A stretch of 64,000 nt of DNA, taken from contig NZ_DF158898.1 in NCBI RefSeq assembly GCF_000307265.1, forward strand, positions 352,165 to 416,164, given 5' to 3'. Shown piece by piece: positions 53,670-61,646 of the stretch; within the stretch, counting starts at the first letter, position 1, and the number at the start of each line of letters is the position of its first letter. Made by a program: the position numbers and the translations under genes. This stretch comes from Oscillibacter ruminantium GH1 (GTDB lineage: Bacteria > Bacillota > Clostridia > Oscillospirales > Oscillospiraceae). The notes under the pieces were generated by a model that had not been told where the DNA came from, made no database searches, and worked only from the letters and a program-made list of their open reading frames with translations.

Positions 53670-53908
53670 TACGATACCTCCTATTTAAGTAGCTGTGAAA
53701 GAAAGGCTCTTTCAGTCCAGTCTATGCCTTCCGGAAAAAAGGGTGAGCGATCTACGGGTGTAAAAAGGAAGACCAAAAATTTTACAGTCTTTGGCGCGTC
53801 AAATCCCCTTGATTCGGCAACCGGATGACTCGCCGTCGAAGCCTACCGATCAGGTCATCCTGGCAACGGCACATATCCAAAAATCAGTTTTGTAGAAGAC
53901 ACAGTAAA

Positions 53909-53949
53909 ATAAAAAGAGCGAGTTTTGGAATTTTCCAAAACTCGCTCTT
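53909..53949 (-). terminator. Terminator after tsf
   Basis: On minus, a 17-bp near-perfect hairpin (53933-53949 with 53914-53930) followed by TTTTTATTTTAC, 70 bp past the tsf stop. The 349-bp gene-free stretch 53670-54018 holds this and the upstream region of the Cys-rich gene; nothing else is clear. Confidence 0.85.
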
Positions 53950-54018
53950 AATTATGTGGTAATCAGGCTGCCTGACGAAGCCTTCGGGTTCGATTTTCTT
54001 GGAAAGCCAAGCAAGCGC

Positions 54019-54936
54019 TTAGCCCTTCACCATGGACGCAATCTCGTCGGCAAAGTTCTCCTGCTTCTTTTCAATGCCCTCGCCCTTTTCAAAGCGAACG
54101 GCGGAAGCAAACTCAATAGAACCGCCCGCAGTCTTGGCAGAAGAAGCAATATACTGCTCAACGCTCATGCTGGTGTCCTTGACGAACTCCTGCTGCAGCA
54201 GGCAGTTTTCCTCATAGAATTTATTCAGCTTGCCGGAGGCAATCTTCTCCTTCACGGCATCGGGCTTGGAAGCCATCTTGGGATCATTGGCCATCTGTGC
54301 GACCAGAATCTTCTTCTCTTCGTCCAGAATGTCCTCGGAAACCTGAGACTTGTCCCAGAAACGGGGGTTCAGAGCAGCGATCTGCATCGCTACGTCCTTG
54401 CCCACAGCCTCGATCTTCTCAGCGGGCAGATCCGTCTTGAAGTTCACCAGCACACCGATCTTGCCACCGGCGTGGACATAGGGAACCGAGACGCCCTCGG
54501 CAAAGCGGGCAAAGCGGCGAACCTTGATGTTCTCGCCGATCACCAGCACCATCTCCTGCTGCTGCTGGGTGACGCTCAGCTCAGTGCCTTCATACTTGCA
54601 CTCCATCAGCGCATCCAGATCAGCGGGGTTCTGCTTTGCCACGGTGGCGGCCACGCCGTTAACGAAGTCCACGAACTTCTCGTTCTTTCCAACGAAGTCC
54701 GTCTCGGCATTGACCTCGACCACAACGCCCACACCGTCGATCACAGTGGCCAGAGCCATGCCCTCGGCGGCAACGCGACCGGCCTTCTTCGCAGAAGCAG
54801 CCATGCCCTTCTCGCGCAGCCATTCAACGGCCTTATCAATATCGCCGTCAGTGGCAGCCAAGGCCTTTTTGCAGTCCATCATACCCACGCCGGTCATTTC
54901 GCGCAGGTTCTTAACATCAGCAGCTGTAATAGCCAT
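54019..54936 (-). CDS. tsf: Elongation factor Ts
   Basis: A 305-residue nucleotide exchange factor for EF-Tu. It starts MAITAADVKNLREMTGVGMMDCKKAL with the TDFV motif in VNAETDFVGKNEKF. Start ATG at 54934-54936 with GGAGGA upstream; an in-frame ATG six codons before overlaps that site. It follows rpsB in the same operon. Confidence 0.97.
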   Translation of the reverse strand: MAITAADVKNLREMTGVGMMDCKKALAATDGDIDKAVEWLREKGMAASAKKAGRVAAEGMALATVIDGVGVVVEVNAETDFVGKNEKFVDFVNGVAATVAKQNPADLDALMECKYEGTELSVTQQQQEMVLVIGENIKVRRFARFAEGVSVPYVHAGGKIGVLVNFKTDLPAEKIEAVGKDVAMQIAALNPRFWDKSQVSEDILDEEKKILVAQMANDPKMASKPDAVKEKIASGKLNKFYEENCLLQQEFVKDTSMSVEQYIASSAKTAGGSIEFASAVRFEKGEGIEKKQENFADEIASMVKG

Positions 54937-54993
54937 TTTTTGATATTCCTCCAATTAGATGATTTGACGGGGCGCACGCCCCGGAGACGTCTT

Positions 54994-55728
54994 TTATTCG
55001 GCAGACGCGGGAGCCTCAGCGGCCTCTTCCATCTGCTCGCCCTGCTTGCCTTCCAGCATAGCGTTGGCCATGATGGAAGAGATCAGCTTGATCGCGCGGA
55101 TGGCATCGTCGTTGCCGGGGATGACGTAATCGATCTCATCGGGGTCGCAGTTCGTATCGGCGATAGCCACCACGGGAATGCCCAGCTTGTGAGCCTCGGC
55201 AATCGCGTTGCGCTCCTTGCGGGTATCCACAATGAACAGTGCGCCGGGGAGGCTCTTCATGTTCTCCACGCCGCCCAGATACTTCTCGAGCTTGGCAATC
55301 TCGCCCAGATGCTTCATGACTTCCTTCTTGGGCAGCATATCAAAAGTGCCGTCCTCCTGCATGGTCTTCAGCTGATGCAGCCGGTCCACGCGGGTGCGCA
55401 TGGTCTTGAAGTTGGTCATCATGCCGCCCAGCCAACGAGCGTTGACATAGTACTGGCCGCAGCGCTGGGCCTCTTCGCGGATGGCGTCCTGTGCCTGCTT
55501 CTTGGTACCCACGAACAGAAGGCTCTTGCCGTCGGCAGAGAGATCACGCACGAAGTTGTACGCCTCTTCCAGCTTGCGGACGGTCTTCTGCAGGTCAACA
55601 ATATAGATGCCGTTGCGCTCGGTATAAATATAAGGAGCCATCTTGGGGTTCCACCGACGGGTCTGGTGACCAAAGTGAACGCCCGCTTCCAGCAGGGACT
55701 TCATAGATACGATACTAGAATTTGCCAT
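54994..55728 (-). CDS. rpsB: 30S ribosomal protein S2
   Basis: A 244-residue protein with [20 protein letters not shown] and [24 protein letters not shown], both S2 signatures. It heads the rpsB-tsf operon, with a GGAGG site 10 bases before the ATG and a ~105-nt leader from the promoter at 55840-55868. Confidence 0.97.
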   Translation of the reverse strand: MANSSIVSMKSLLEAGVHFGHQTRRWNPKMAPYIYTERNGIYIVDLQKTVRKLEEAYNFVRDLSADGKSLLFVGTKKQAQDAIREEAQRCGQYYVNARWLGGMMTNFKTMRTRVDRLHQLKTMQEDGTFDMLPKKEVMKHLGEIAKLEKYLGGVENMKSLPGALFIVDTRKERNAIAEAHKLGIPVVAIADTNCDPDEIDYVIPGNDDAIRAIKLISSIMANAMLEGKQGEQMEEAAEAPASAE

Positions 55729-55839
55729 TTTGTGTGTTCCTCCAATATAAATTTAGTTTACCCTCTGGCGCTTCATTCCATCCGCCAGTTTCTATCGAAA
55801 CACAGACGGACAGTCCACCACCATGTGTAATGCTGAAAT

Positions 55840-55868
55840 ATAATACCATAAGTTTCTTGATAGTGCAA
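55840..55868 (-). promoter_or_regulatory. Sigma-A promoter of rpsB-tsf
   Basis: On minus, TTGCAC (55863-55868), a 17-base spacer ending TGG, then TATTAT (55840-55845). The promoter is intact; the prophage begins within the next ~90 bp upstream. Confidence 0.8.
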
Positions 55869-55958
55869 GCGTTTTTTCCTGAAAACAAGCAATGAAGATT
55901 ATCATTTGTATTTATAAAGGGCTTGTCCCTAAAATTTGGTAAGAAAGTTGGTAAGATT

Positions 55959-56192
55959 ATGAAAGTTAAGGTTATCGGAAAGTACAATTTCAGCGGTACG
56001 GGCAAGCAGTCCGGTAAGGCGTATTCCTGCGTGAAAGTGTTCGTCTCTATGCCGTTGCGTGACGGCGAGGGAGAATCTTCCGATCTGATCTCTCTGTTCA
56101 ACGAGGACTACGCTTCTATCCGTGTCGGCGGCTTCTATGACATGGAATATAACCGCCGTGGTTTCGTGGACGTGTTCACTCCCGCGAAGTAA
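55959..56192 (+). CDS. Phage single-stranded DNA-binding protein
   Basis: A 77-residue protein (MKVKVIGKYNFSGTGKQSGK...) built of beta-strands with aromatic and basic residues, the size and place of inovirus gene V/ssDNA-binding proteins that coat the plus strand before extrusion. An ATG 12 codons upstream (55923) is in frame, but 55959 matches the usual family start. The upstream ribosome-binding site is weak. Confidence 0.75.
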   Translation: MKVKVIGKYNFSGTGKQSGKAYSCVKVFVSMPLRDGEGESSDLISLFNEDYASIRVGGFYDMEYNRRGFVDVFTPAK

Positions 56193-56200
56193 GGCGGTTC

Positions 56201-56374
56201 ATGATGACCTATAAGGTTGTTGAACGTCGTGCTGTTCTGCGCTGTCCTGTATGTGGTAAGCCACTCACAGGCGTATTCAGGGATTTTGGCGGTTCTGTGG
56301 TTGCTATGGTGGCCTGTGGTCATTGTACATATGTTCAGCCTGTCGGTTCCGTCCGCATTGATCTTTTTTCCTGA
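56201..56374 (+). CDS. Small zinc-ribbon protein
   Basis: A 57-residue protein (MMTYKVVERRAVLRCPVCGK...) with CPVC at ~15-18 and CGHC at ~39-42, a four-cysteine zinc ribbon. Its ATG lies 8 bp after the ssDNA-binding gene, with AAGG 6 bases upstream. Function unknown; likely DNA or RNA contact during replication. Confidence 0.65.
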   Translation: MMTYKVVERRAVLRCPVCGKPLTGVFRDFGGSVVAMVACGHCTYVQPVGSVRIDLFS

Positions 56375-56424
56375 TAAGCCCGGTTTGTCTGTCGAGTACG
56401 CTTCTTTGCTCTGACGGTGCGGTT

Positions 56425-56464
56425 CGCCCCGGCGAAAGCCGGGGCGAGACCCCTACTTGATATA
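56425..56464 (+). other. Candidate plus-strand replication origin (hairpin plus nick-like site)
   Basis: A perfect 9-bp GC hairpin with GAAA loop (56425-56433 with 56438-56446) without T tract is followed by CTTGATATA (56456-56464), which resembles the CTTG/ATA nick site of pC194/pUB110-type rolling-circle replicons. It stands directly upstream of rep. No experiment or alignment supports this yet. Confidence 0.45.
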
Positions 56465-56501
56465 GCAACAAATTGACATCGCTCCCAAAGGATGTGTTCT
56501 T

Positions 56502-57476
56502 TTGAATCTTCTTGAATTGCCTTCATGGGCTAACTTCCCGGAGGAAATTGTAGGGCAAATTCCGAATCCGTGGGATTTGGGCGTAAAGACAGTTCAGCAG
56601 GAACGCAAGGAATTTAGGGTGTTGTATGGCGGTTATGGTTCTGCTGATACCAAAACAAATGCGCGTGTAAAGGTCTATTTGGAAAAGGTGACTTTGCAGG
56701 TTTCTAATTCTAACATTTTTCCAACTGCTGATTGGGAAAAGCCTATGCAGCGTGATAAATACGAACCACCGTATAATCCTCTTGACGGTGAAATGGGTGT
56801 TGAGAAGGAGCGGTTTGTTCCTGTCGATAAGGAACGTTCTATACGGGAGAGTAAACGCCGTGCTAAATCAAAGGTGCGAGACATTGCTCTATGCAATCGT
56901 TTTCAATTTATGTTCACATGGACGTTAGACCCCAAAAAGGTTGACCGAACAGATTCGGCGGCGGTTTATGCGAAAGTTCGTGGTTTTCTAACCAATATGA
57001 CGCAGCGCAAGGGCTTTACATATGTCGCGATGCCTGAGTACCATAAACTCAAGTCCGGTGAAGACAAGCCCGGAATCCATTTCCATGGTCTTTGTTCTCT
57101 CGGCGGTGTTTGTATTGAACGCAGTATGAAGCGCAATAGGCCCCGTCTTGATAAGAATCAGCGTCCTGTTTATAACATGACGGATTGGTCTTTGGGCTGG
57201 TCTACGGTCGTTCCGCTGGATGGTGATTACGAACGTGCTGTAAATTACATCACGAAGTATATCACCAAACAGGATACTAAGATTTTGGGTAAATATTATC
57301 TATCCTCTCGCAGCCTTAAAAAATCGCCTGATATAATTCCAATCGATGATGGCGTTCCCTTTTATGGCTTCCGGGATGATGAAAAGATAGACTGCGGCAA
57401 GCAGTATGAAAGTACGGTATTTCGTGATATTAAGATCGTTTCAGAGGATTTTGAAAAGGGTGATGATTGGAAATGA
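56502..57476 (+). CDS. Rolling-circle replication initiator (HUH endonuclease)
   Basis: A 324-residue protein. HUH motif 2 is HFH at residues 193-195 (in KPGIHFHGLC), preceded by a motif-1-like FMFTWTLDP (137-145), and motif 3 is AVNYITKYITKQ with tyrosines at 249 and 253 and lysine 252. It nicks the plus origin to start phage replication. The start is a TTG at 56502 with AAAGGA upstream; the next methionine is codon 84, so the TTG is likely right. Confidence 0.88.
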   Translation: MNLLELPSWANFPEEIVGQIPNPWDLGVKTVQQERKEFRVLYGGYGSADTKTNARVKVYLEKVTLQVSNSNIFPTADWEKPMQRDKYEPPYNPLDGEMGVEKERFVPVDKERSIRESKRRAKSKVRDIALCNRFQFMFTWTLDPKKVDRTDSAAVYAKVRGFLTNMTQRKGFTYVAMPEYHKLKSGEDKPGIHFHGLCSLGGVCIERSMKRNRPRLDKNQRPVYNMTDWSLGWSTVVPLDGDYERAVNYITKYITKQDTKILGKYYLSSRSLKKSPDIIPIDDGVPFYGFRDDEKIDCGKQYESTVFRDIKIVSEDFEKGDDWK

Positions 57477-57649
57477 ACCGTAATTTTAAGCCTATCAAGG
57501 AGTGCGGCAAGTGCCTTTTCTGTGTTCAGGTGGACAAGCTGTGCTTTTGCTCTATTTCTGGTACGCCCATTGTAGGCTCTCAACTCTATAATATTCTCCC
57601 GGATTGTCCTATTTTAAATGCTTCTAAGGATGGTGTGAAACGTGTTTAA
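57473..57649 (+). CDS. Small Cys-rich phage protein
   Basis: A 58-residue protein (MNRNFKPIKECGKCLFCVQV...) with CGKC, LFC, LCFC and a later Cys, a possible zinc finger. Its ATG overlaps the rep stop (ATGA), so it is coupled to rep. Unknown function. Confidence 0.7.
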   Translation: MNRNFKPIKECGKCLFCVQVDKLCFCSISGTPIVGSQLYNILPDCPILNASKDGVKRV

Positions 57650-57785
57650 TTTTTTTGTTGAGGTGATTGTTCCTATTTTGGTTTCCGTCTATGTTGTTTG
57701 CGGTTGTGCAATAAGCTGGTTTATTTTCTATTATGGCTTGCGCGGTATTAATCCTTTTGACAAGGATGATAAGCCTGATGAGTAA
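57642..57785 (+). CDS. Small single-span membrane protein
   Basis: A 47-residue protein starting at GTG 57642, one membrane span (~6-30, VIVPILVSVYVVCGCAISWFI) and an acidic tail (DKDDKPDE). It overlaps the previous gene by 8 bp and has AAGGATGG upstream. Fits a minor virion or assembly protein. Confidence 0.65.
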   Translation: MFNFFVEVIVPILVSVYVVCGCAISWFIFYYGLRGINPFDKDDKPDE

Positions 57786-57802
57786 GCCGCTTTTTGCGGC
57801 TT
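57784..57802. repeat. Small hairpin before the tRNA gene
   Basis: AAGCCGC (57784-57790) and GCGGCTT (57796-57802) with a TTTTT loop. It overlaps the stop codon of the membrane gene and lies 4 bp before the tRNA; it may mark the 5' processing boundary. Too short in T tract for a sure terminator. Confidence 0.4.
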
Positions 57803-57806
57803 CTAT

Positions 57807-57880
57807 GGCGGGGTGGTGTAATGGTAGCATTGCGGTTTCGTTAGCCGCCGATTCTGGTTCGAGTCCAGACCCCGCACCCA
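57807..57880 (+). tRNA. Phage-encoded tRNA, anticodon CGU by geometry (Thr)
   Basis: A 74-base cloverleaf: acceptor 57807-57813 with 57870-57876 region (six pairs, G-A mismatch at the first), U8, a D arm with AATGGTA loop, anticodon stem GCGGT/GCCGC, a 7-base loop TTCGTTA with CGT at 57839-57841, a 4-base variable loop, T arm TCTGG-TTCGAGT-CCAGA, and an encoded CCA end (57878-57880). Position 37 is U instead of the usual purine, and the first pair is mismatched, so it may be specialised or decaying. It is flanked by hairpins. Amino-acid identity is uncertain. Confidence 0.75.
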
Positions 57881-57883
57881 AAA

Positions 57884-57913
57884 GAAAAACAAGCCCGATT
57901 AAGGCTTGTTTTT
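57884..57913. terminator. Bidirectional terminator after the tRNA
   Basis: An 8-bp stem (57888-57895 with 57903-57910), A-rich on the left and TTTTT on the right. It ends the early phage transcript (plus) and the reverse-strand gene (minus) whose stop codon lies in its loop. Confidence 0.8.
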
Positions 57914-58108
57914 GGAGTGATTCTTTTGTCTTATTTTAACTGTTGCATATATTACAGTTGCAATTAAGAGCAGTTTTACCACAAGGATAATTATTGCTGG
58001 CGCTGTTTCCCATAGATAGTAGGGGTTTATTGTTCCAATTGTTATTATCGCGCCAAGTATGATAATGGCTAAAATTACTCGCTGGAGAGTTAAAAGATTT
58101 TTTAGCAT
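57899..58108 (-). CDS. Reverse-strand two-span membrane protein of the prophage
   Basis: A 69-residue protein (MLKNLLTLQRVILAIIILGA...) with two membrane spans (~9-28, ~39-58) and a basic tail (KIRQKNHSKNKP). The ATG at 58106-58108 is chosen because AGGAGG lies 8 bases upstream; the GTG three codons earlier is directly on that site. It has its own promoter (58134-58162) and terminator, so it should be read in the lysogen. Candidate for superinfection exclusion or host modulation; no homologue recognised. Confidence 0.72.
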   Translation of the reverse strand: MLKNLLTLQRVILAIIILGAIITIGTINPYYLWETAPAIIILVVKLLLIATVIYATVKIRQKNHSKNKP

Positions 58109-58133
58109 TCTTTTCACCTCCTGATTTTTCTAT

Positions 58134-58162
58134 ATATTACCATGAAAGGCCGTGTATTGCAA
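58134..58162 (-). promoter_or_regulatory. Promoter of the reverse-strand prophage gene
   Basis: On minus, TTGCAA (58157-58162), a 17-base spacer, then TAATAT (58134-58139). The -35 box overlaps the first base of the adsorption gene on plus, so the two transcripts interfere. Confidence 0.6.
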
Positions 58163-61100
58163 TGAGAAAAGTTATTGTGAATCGTTTGATTGCGGCTCTT
58201 TTGGTTGTTTTACTTTTTGTTTCTTCCGTTGTTCCTGCATCTGCGGTTGGTTTCGCCCTTCCTCCTGACACTGCGTCTGTTCAACTTTGGAACTCAGCAG
58301 TAAGTACGCCACCTAATGGTGTATTAAATACCCTTGCGGGCTGTTTCGGTGTTCCTGTTACTGTTCATGACGTATTTTGGCATATGATGGACATATTTGT
58401 GGGTTCTACGGGTGAACATACGCTTGACTATATGAATGATTTGGTTGGGCGTTACAATAGTTTTTTCACACAAGAATATCAATCGGGTGCTCTTTCGACT
58501 TCTTTAAAAGGTTTTCAGGTACTTGTTGGGTACACTTTTGTTTCTTCTTTTTTCGGACGTAATTATTGTGATTTCGAACTTGTAAAGGCTTCTGGTTCCG
58601 GTCTTTTGCGTATTCGGGAAAAGAATAGCGGTATTTGGGTGGTTAACTCTGCTGGAGAATACCCCTACTGTGAAGGCGGCTCCATGGCCCCGGTTTCCGG
58701 CGGCAACCAATGGATAGGCGAACGCTCCTGTTCTACTGCCAAAGTCAACATGAAGAACCTTGATGTACTTAACTTACTCTGCAACAAAATCAAGGAATCT
58801 GGCACACCTGCCCAAATTAAACCGCTTGGCACTAAGTATAAAGCCATCTGGTATAATCGCCAATACTATTGTGACCCGGAGGGCCGTCCCTTCGTTTGCT
58901 ACGCCAATGAAAGCAATGCCGCAATTAATCAAGACCGCCCGGACACTTCTGTCAAAGACGAAAACGGCAAACCCGCCACGGACGAAAGCGGCACGGTCAT
59001 TAATAACCCGGATAATAGTACAAACATTGACTTGTCCGGCATGACAATTACGCTGCCGAATGGTGACGTTCAGATAGCGGATGCTGTTATCTATGATGAA
59101 TCCACGAAAACCTATAACATTGATTCTCACGACACGACCAACTATAACATCACGTACAATTACAGTTGGACGTACCACATCAACTATACCAGCATTACCT
59201 ATATCGGCCAGACTGCGGAATACGACAAAAAGTATGAAGTCTATTACCAGCTTCCCGATGGCCGGGATAGCGCTGATTTGACCGCCGAAGAACTGGAACA
59301 GATTGATTATAGTCTTGATGTGGTCGGCTACGGGCGTTCTGCGGACGATACCTCTTTGCGTTCTCTGTATCATTTTGACGGCGATACCCATGATTCATCG
59401 TATTGGAATTACTGCACTAATTTTCAATGGGTTTCAGGTGCCAGTTTAACCTATATGGATTCCGGGCCATTTAAAGGTTCATTGTATTTGGATGAAAATC
59501 AGCATGATTTTGTTTTTTGGCTGCCTTCCAATATTGGCAGTGGCGATTTTACTATGCAGTTTCGGTATTATCAGTCTGCAACAGCTGCACCGCAAACGGA
59601 TTCATTCATTGCTTTGTATAGTAAAGCTGATTATTCTACTTGGTCCCGGCCTTTGTTGATGGACGGACAATATTTAAAGACGGAAAGTGCTAATATTGCC
59701 AAAATTTCTACGGGTCAGTGGAACGAAATTTGTATTCAACGCTCTAGCGGCTATCTCTGGTATATGCTTAATGGTGTTGTTGTTGGTTCACCTCTTCCTG
59801 ATACGACGTTTTACTATGACCGTATTTATTTTGGCTTTGGCTCTTCTCAGCAAACTTTCAAGTATTTTGATGAATTTCGTTTTGTGAATAAAGGACTGTA
59901 TGTTGGTGGCTATACTCCCACTTCCGTTCCTCATGATACGAACCTTACTTTGGTGCTCCCAGATACTGCAAGGCCCGTCGCGGATGAATTTTGGCGTTTT
60001 GATAAGACCATTGCCCCGGTTTTTTCTTATGATTTTACCGGATTCAAAATGGAATCTCCTTTTAATATGTCTACGGGCGTTAATAATATTTCTGTGAATA
60101 AAGATGGTTTGCATTTTGACCCCGGTTTAGGAATTTTGCGTGATCAGGTTGTTTTTTCTTTGCCTCATGACGATATTTCCTATACTTTTTCGGTTGTGTC
60201 GCATGATGGGACTGTTTACTCTGCCCCAATTTCTTATCCTGCTGATAAAGACACATCTAAGTTTTTTGATTTTCCGTGGGGCCGTTTACAGGTAATGTGC
60301 GGTCTATATGCAAATCCTGAGGATTCTACAAAGCCTTTGATTAAAATAACATTTATTGTTCATGTTAATGACGGTCAATCCCTTGACTTGATTTATGCGG
60401 AGGTTGTTCCGGGGTTAGTCCCTAATACTGGTCATGAATACATAACTAAAATCGTGCCTGTAACGAACTATGATAAGCCAACCTTAGCAGTTCGCACAGA
60501 TATTCCAATCACTGGCAAGCAGATCGGCGGCCCCCGCCCTTCACTTCCCACAAAGGGCCTTGTCTGGGGCATGGTGGAAAGCGGCGTTCTTCGTTCGTTG
60601 CAGATTTATAACGGTCAGGCTTGGGAAGCCTGTGACGGCCGTATTTTTACGGGTACGCGCTGGATACCCTACGGTTCTTATAACATCCTAACAATGAAAG
60701 ATTTCTATGACGTGGTGGACGCTTCGGGAGACAGCTATGAGTATATTTACACTCAGTCCGGTTTCTGGAATTGGTGGCAGCGTACTTGGAACGCTTTTAC
60801 CACGAAGCTATTTGCAAAGCTGGATTCTCTAGGTTCTGGTGCTTCTGATGGTGCTACGTCTGATGCGTCCCCGGTTGTTCCTGATGTGGATATAACCGTT
60901 GTGCAGAATGAAAGCAAGGATAGCACGAATTTTCTTGTAAAGGTACTGTACAAGCTGTTTTTTAAAGATGCCGTGAACAATGTTAAAGGCGCTGCTTTTG
61001 ATTTTGCTGGGGTTTTCGGTGTGTCTGTTGCCGATGAAGCTACTTCTTCAGGTTCTGGTTCTTCTGAGTCCACAAGTCCCTCTAGTTCCTCTGCTTCTGA

Positions 61101-61164
61101 TTCTGGCGGTGGTACTACGGTAACGCTGTTCCCGTTAATGGATGGTGATAGCATATGGGATTAG
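58162..61164 (+). CDS. Secreted phage adsorption (pIII-like) protein with LamG-like domain
   Basis: A 1000-residue protein. It has a clear signal peptide (RLIAALLVVLLFVSSVVPASA, cut near residue 29), a long N-terminal region, a LamG/concanavalin-like jelly roll at about 400-590 (SLYHFDGDTHDSSYW ... FDEFRFVNKGLYVGG), a further beta-rich part, a WWQRTW segment near 870 and a Ser-rich C-terminal region. No clear C-terminal membrane span is seen. Position and size fit the host-recognition protein at the filament tip. Two internal stretches (about 58650-59350 and 60480-60700) have C/G-ending codons unlike the T-ending rest, suggesting domain exchange. Confidence 0.85.
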   Translation: MRKVIVNRLIAALLVVLLFVSSVVPASAVGFALPPDTASVQLWNSAVSTPPNGVLNTLAGCFGVPVTVHDVFWHMMDIFVGSTGEHTLDYMNDLVGRYNSFFTQEYQSGALSTSLKGFQVLVGYTFVSSFFGRNYCDFELVKASGSGLLRIREKNSGIWVVNSAGEYPYCEGGSMAPVSGGNQWIGERSCSTAKVNMKNLDVLNLLCNKIKESGTPAQIKPLGTKYKAIWYNRQYYCDPEGRPFVCYANESNAAINQDRPDTSVKDENGKPATDESGTVINNPDNSTNIDLSGMTITLPNGDVQIADAVIYDESTKTYNIDSHDTTNYNITYNYSWTYHINYTSITYIGQTAEYDKKYEVYYQLPDGRDSADLTAEELEQIDYSLDVVGYGRSADDTSLRSLYHFDGDTHDSSYWNYCTNFQWVSGASLTYMDSGPFKGSLYLDENQHDFVFWLPSNIGSGDFTMQFRYYQSATAAPQTDSFIALYSKADYSTWSRPLLMDGQYLKTESANIAKISTGQWNEICIQRSSGYLWYMLNGVVVGSPLPDTTFYYDRIYFGFGSSQQTFKYFDEFRFVNKGLYVGGYTPTSVPHDTNLTLVLPDTARPVADEFWRFDKTIAPVFSYDFTGFKMESPFNMSTGVNNISVNKDGLHFDPGLGILRDQVVFSLPHDDISYTFSVVSHDGTVYSAPISYPADKDTSKFFDFPWGRLQVMCGLYANPEDSTKPLIKITFIVHVNDGQSLDLIYAEVVPGLVPNTGHEYITKIVPVTNYDKPTLAVRTDIPITGKQIGGPRPSLPTKGLVWGMVESGVLRSLQIYNGQAWEACDGRIFTGTRWIPYGSYNILTMKDFYDVVDASGDSYEYIYTQSGFWNWWQRTWNAFTTKLFAKLDSLGSGASDGATSDASPVVPDVDITVVQNESKDSTNFLVKVLYKLFFKDAVNNVKGAAFDFAGVFGVSVADEATSSGSGSSESTSPSSSSASDSGGGTTVTLFPLMDGDSIWD

Positions 61165-61322
61165 TAGATGCTTGGATTCTTTTGACTAACTCGTGTAGCA
61201 GTTTTTTCGAGTTGGTGTACGACATGTTCGTTTTACTTCCTCATGCTCCTTATGTCTTTATGGTTGGCGGTTGTATTATCGGTGTTGTTGTCTGGCTTGT
61301 GCGAAAACTTGCAAAGGACTGA
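61155..61322 (+). CDS. Small phage membrane protein A
   Basis: A 55-residue protein (MGLVDAWILLTNSCSSFFEL...) with one span (~33-50, YVFMVGGCIIGVVVWLV) and a basic tail RKLAKD. Its ATG overlaps the end of the adsorption gene by 10 bp. Likely a minor coat protein. Confidence 0.7.
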   Translation: MGLVDAWILLTNSCSSFFELVYDMFVLLPHAPYVFMVGGCIIGVVVWLVRKLAKD

Positions 61323-61328
61323 TATAAC

Positions 61329-61469
61329 ATGTTTACTATGATTTTTAGCCTATTTGCATGGCTTCCTCTGGCCCTTCAAGTAGCAATCAAGTTTTCTATC
61401 ATCGTTGTTTTCGTTCTTGCCCTTGCACGACTATTCGCGATTGTGTGGGATTCTCTCCCATTTGTGTAA
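61329..61469 (+). CDS. Small phage membrane protein B
   Basis: A 46-residue protein (MFTMIFSLFAWLPLALQ...), almost wholly hydrophobic, with one or two spans. It starts 6 bp after the previous gene. Likely minor coat or assembly protein. Confidence 0.65.
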   Translation: MFTMIFSLFAWLPLALQVAIKFSIIVVFVLALARLFAIVWDSLPFV

Positions 61470-61480
61470 GGGGTGATTGA

Positions 61481-61642
61481 ACGGACGTATTTCTCTCTGC
61501 TGCTGGTTGTGTCCTCTCTGGCTCGTGGAGTGTTCTTACTGGCGTTGATTTCCCCGGTACGGGGATTTCCCTTGCGCAAATCATGATAGGCACAGCGCTT
61601 ATTATTTTCGGTTTACGGCTATTTCATAATGGAAGGGGTTAA
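61481..61642 (+). CDS. Small phage virion protein with apparent ACG start
   Basis: A 53-residue frame: DVFLSAAGCVLSGSWSVLTG then a GVDFPGTG turn and one span (~32-48). The SWSVLTGVDFPGTGISLAQ part resembles small virion proteins of Firmicutes filamentous phages. The frame has no ATG, GTG or TTG before residue 35; an ACG at 61481 lies 7 bases after AAGGGG, the same spacing as in the coat gene at 62019. A stop just before (61478-61480) rules out fusion with the upstream gene. Confidence 0.6.
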   Translation, partial: TDVFLSAAGCVLSGSWSVLTGVDFPGTGISLAQIMIGTALIIFGLRLFHNGRG

Positions 61643-61646
61643 TTTT

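Noticed and set aside
53956..55830. A 624-codon open frame on plus
   Set aside because: It is antisense to tsf and rpsB, whose proteins are unmistakable; GC-rich third positions keep the opposite frame open.
57938..57959. A dif-like XerCD site (AACTGT...ACAGTT around an AT-rich centre)
   Set aside because: It matches only part of one dif arm and lies inside the prophage, so it is unlikely to be the integration site.
61464..61490. Programmed frameshift joining the genes at 61329 and 61481
   Set aside because: The upstream frame stops at 61467-61469 and the downstream frame has a stop at 61478-61480, so no slip within the overlap can fuse them.
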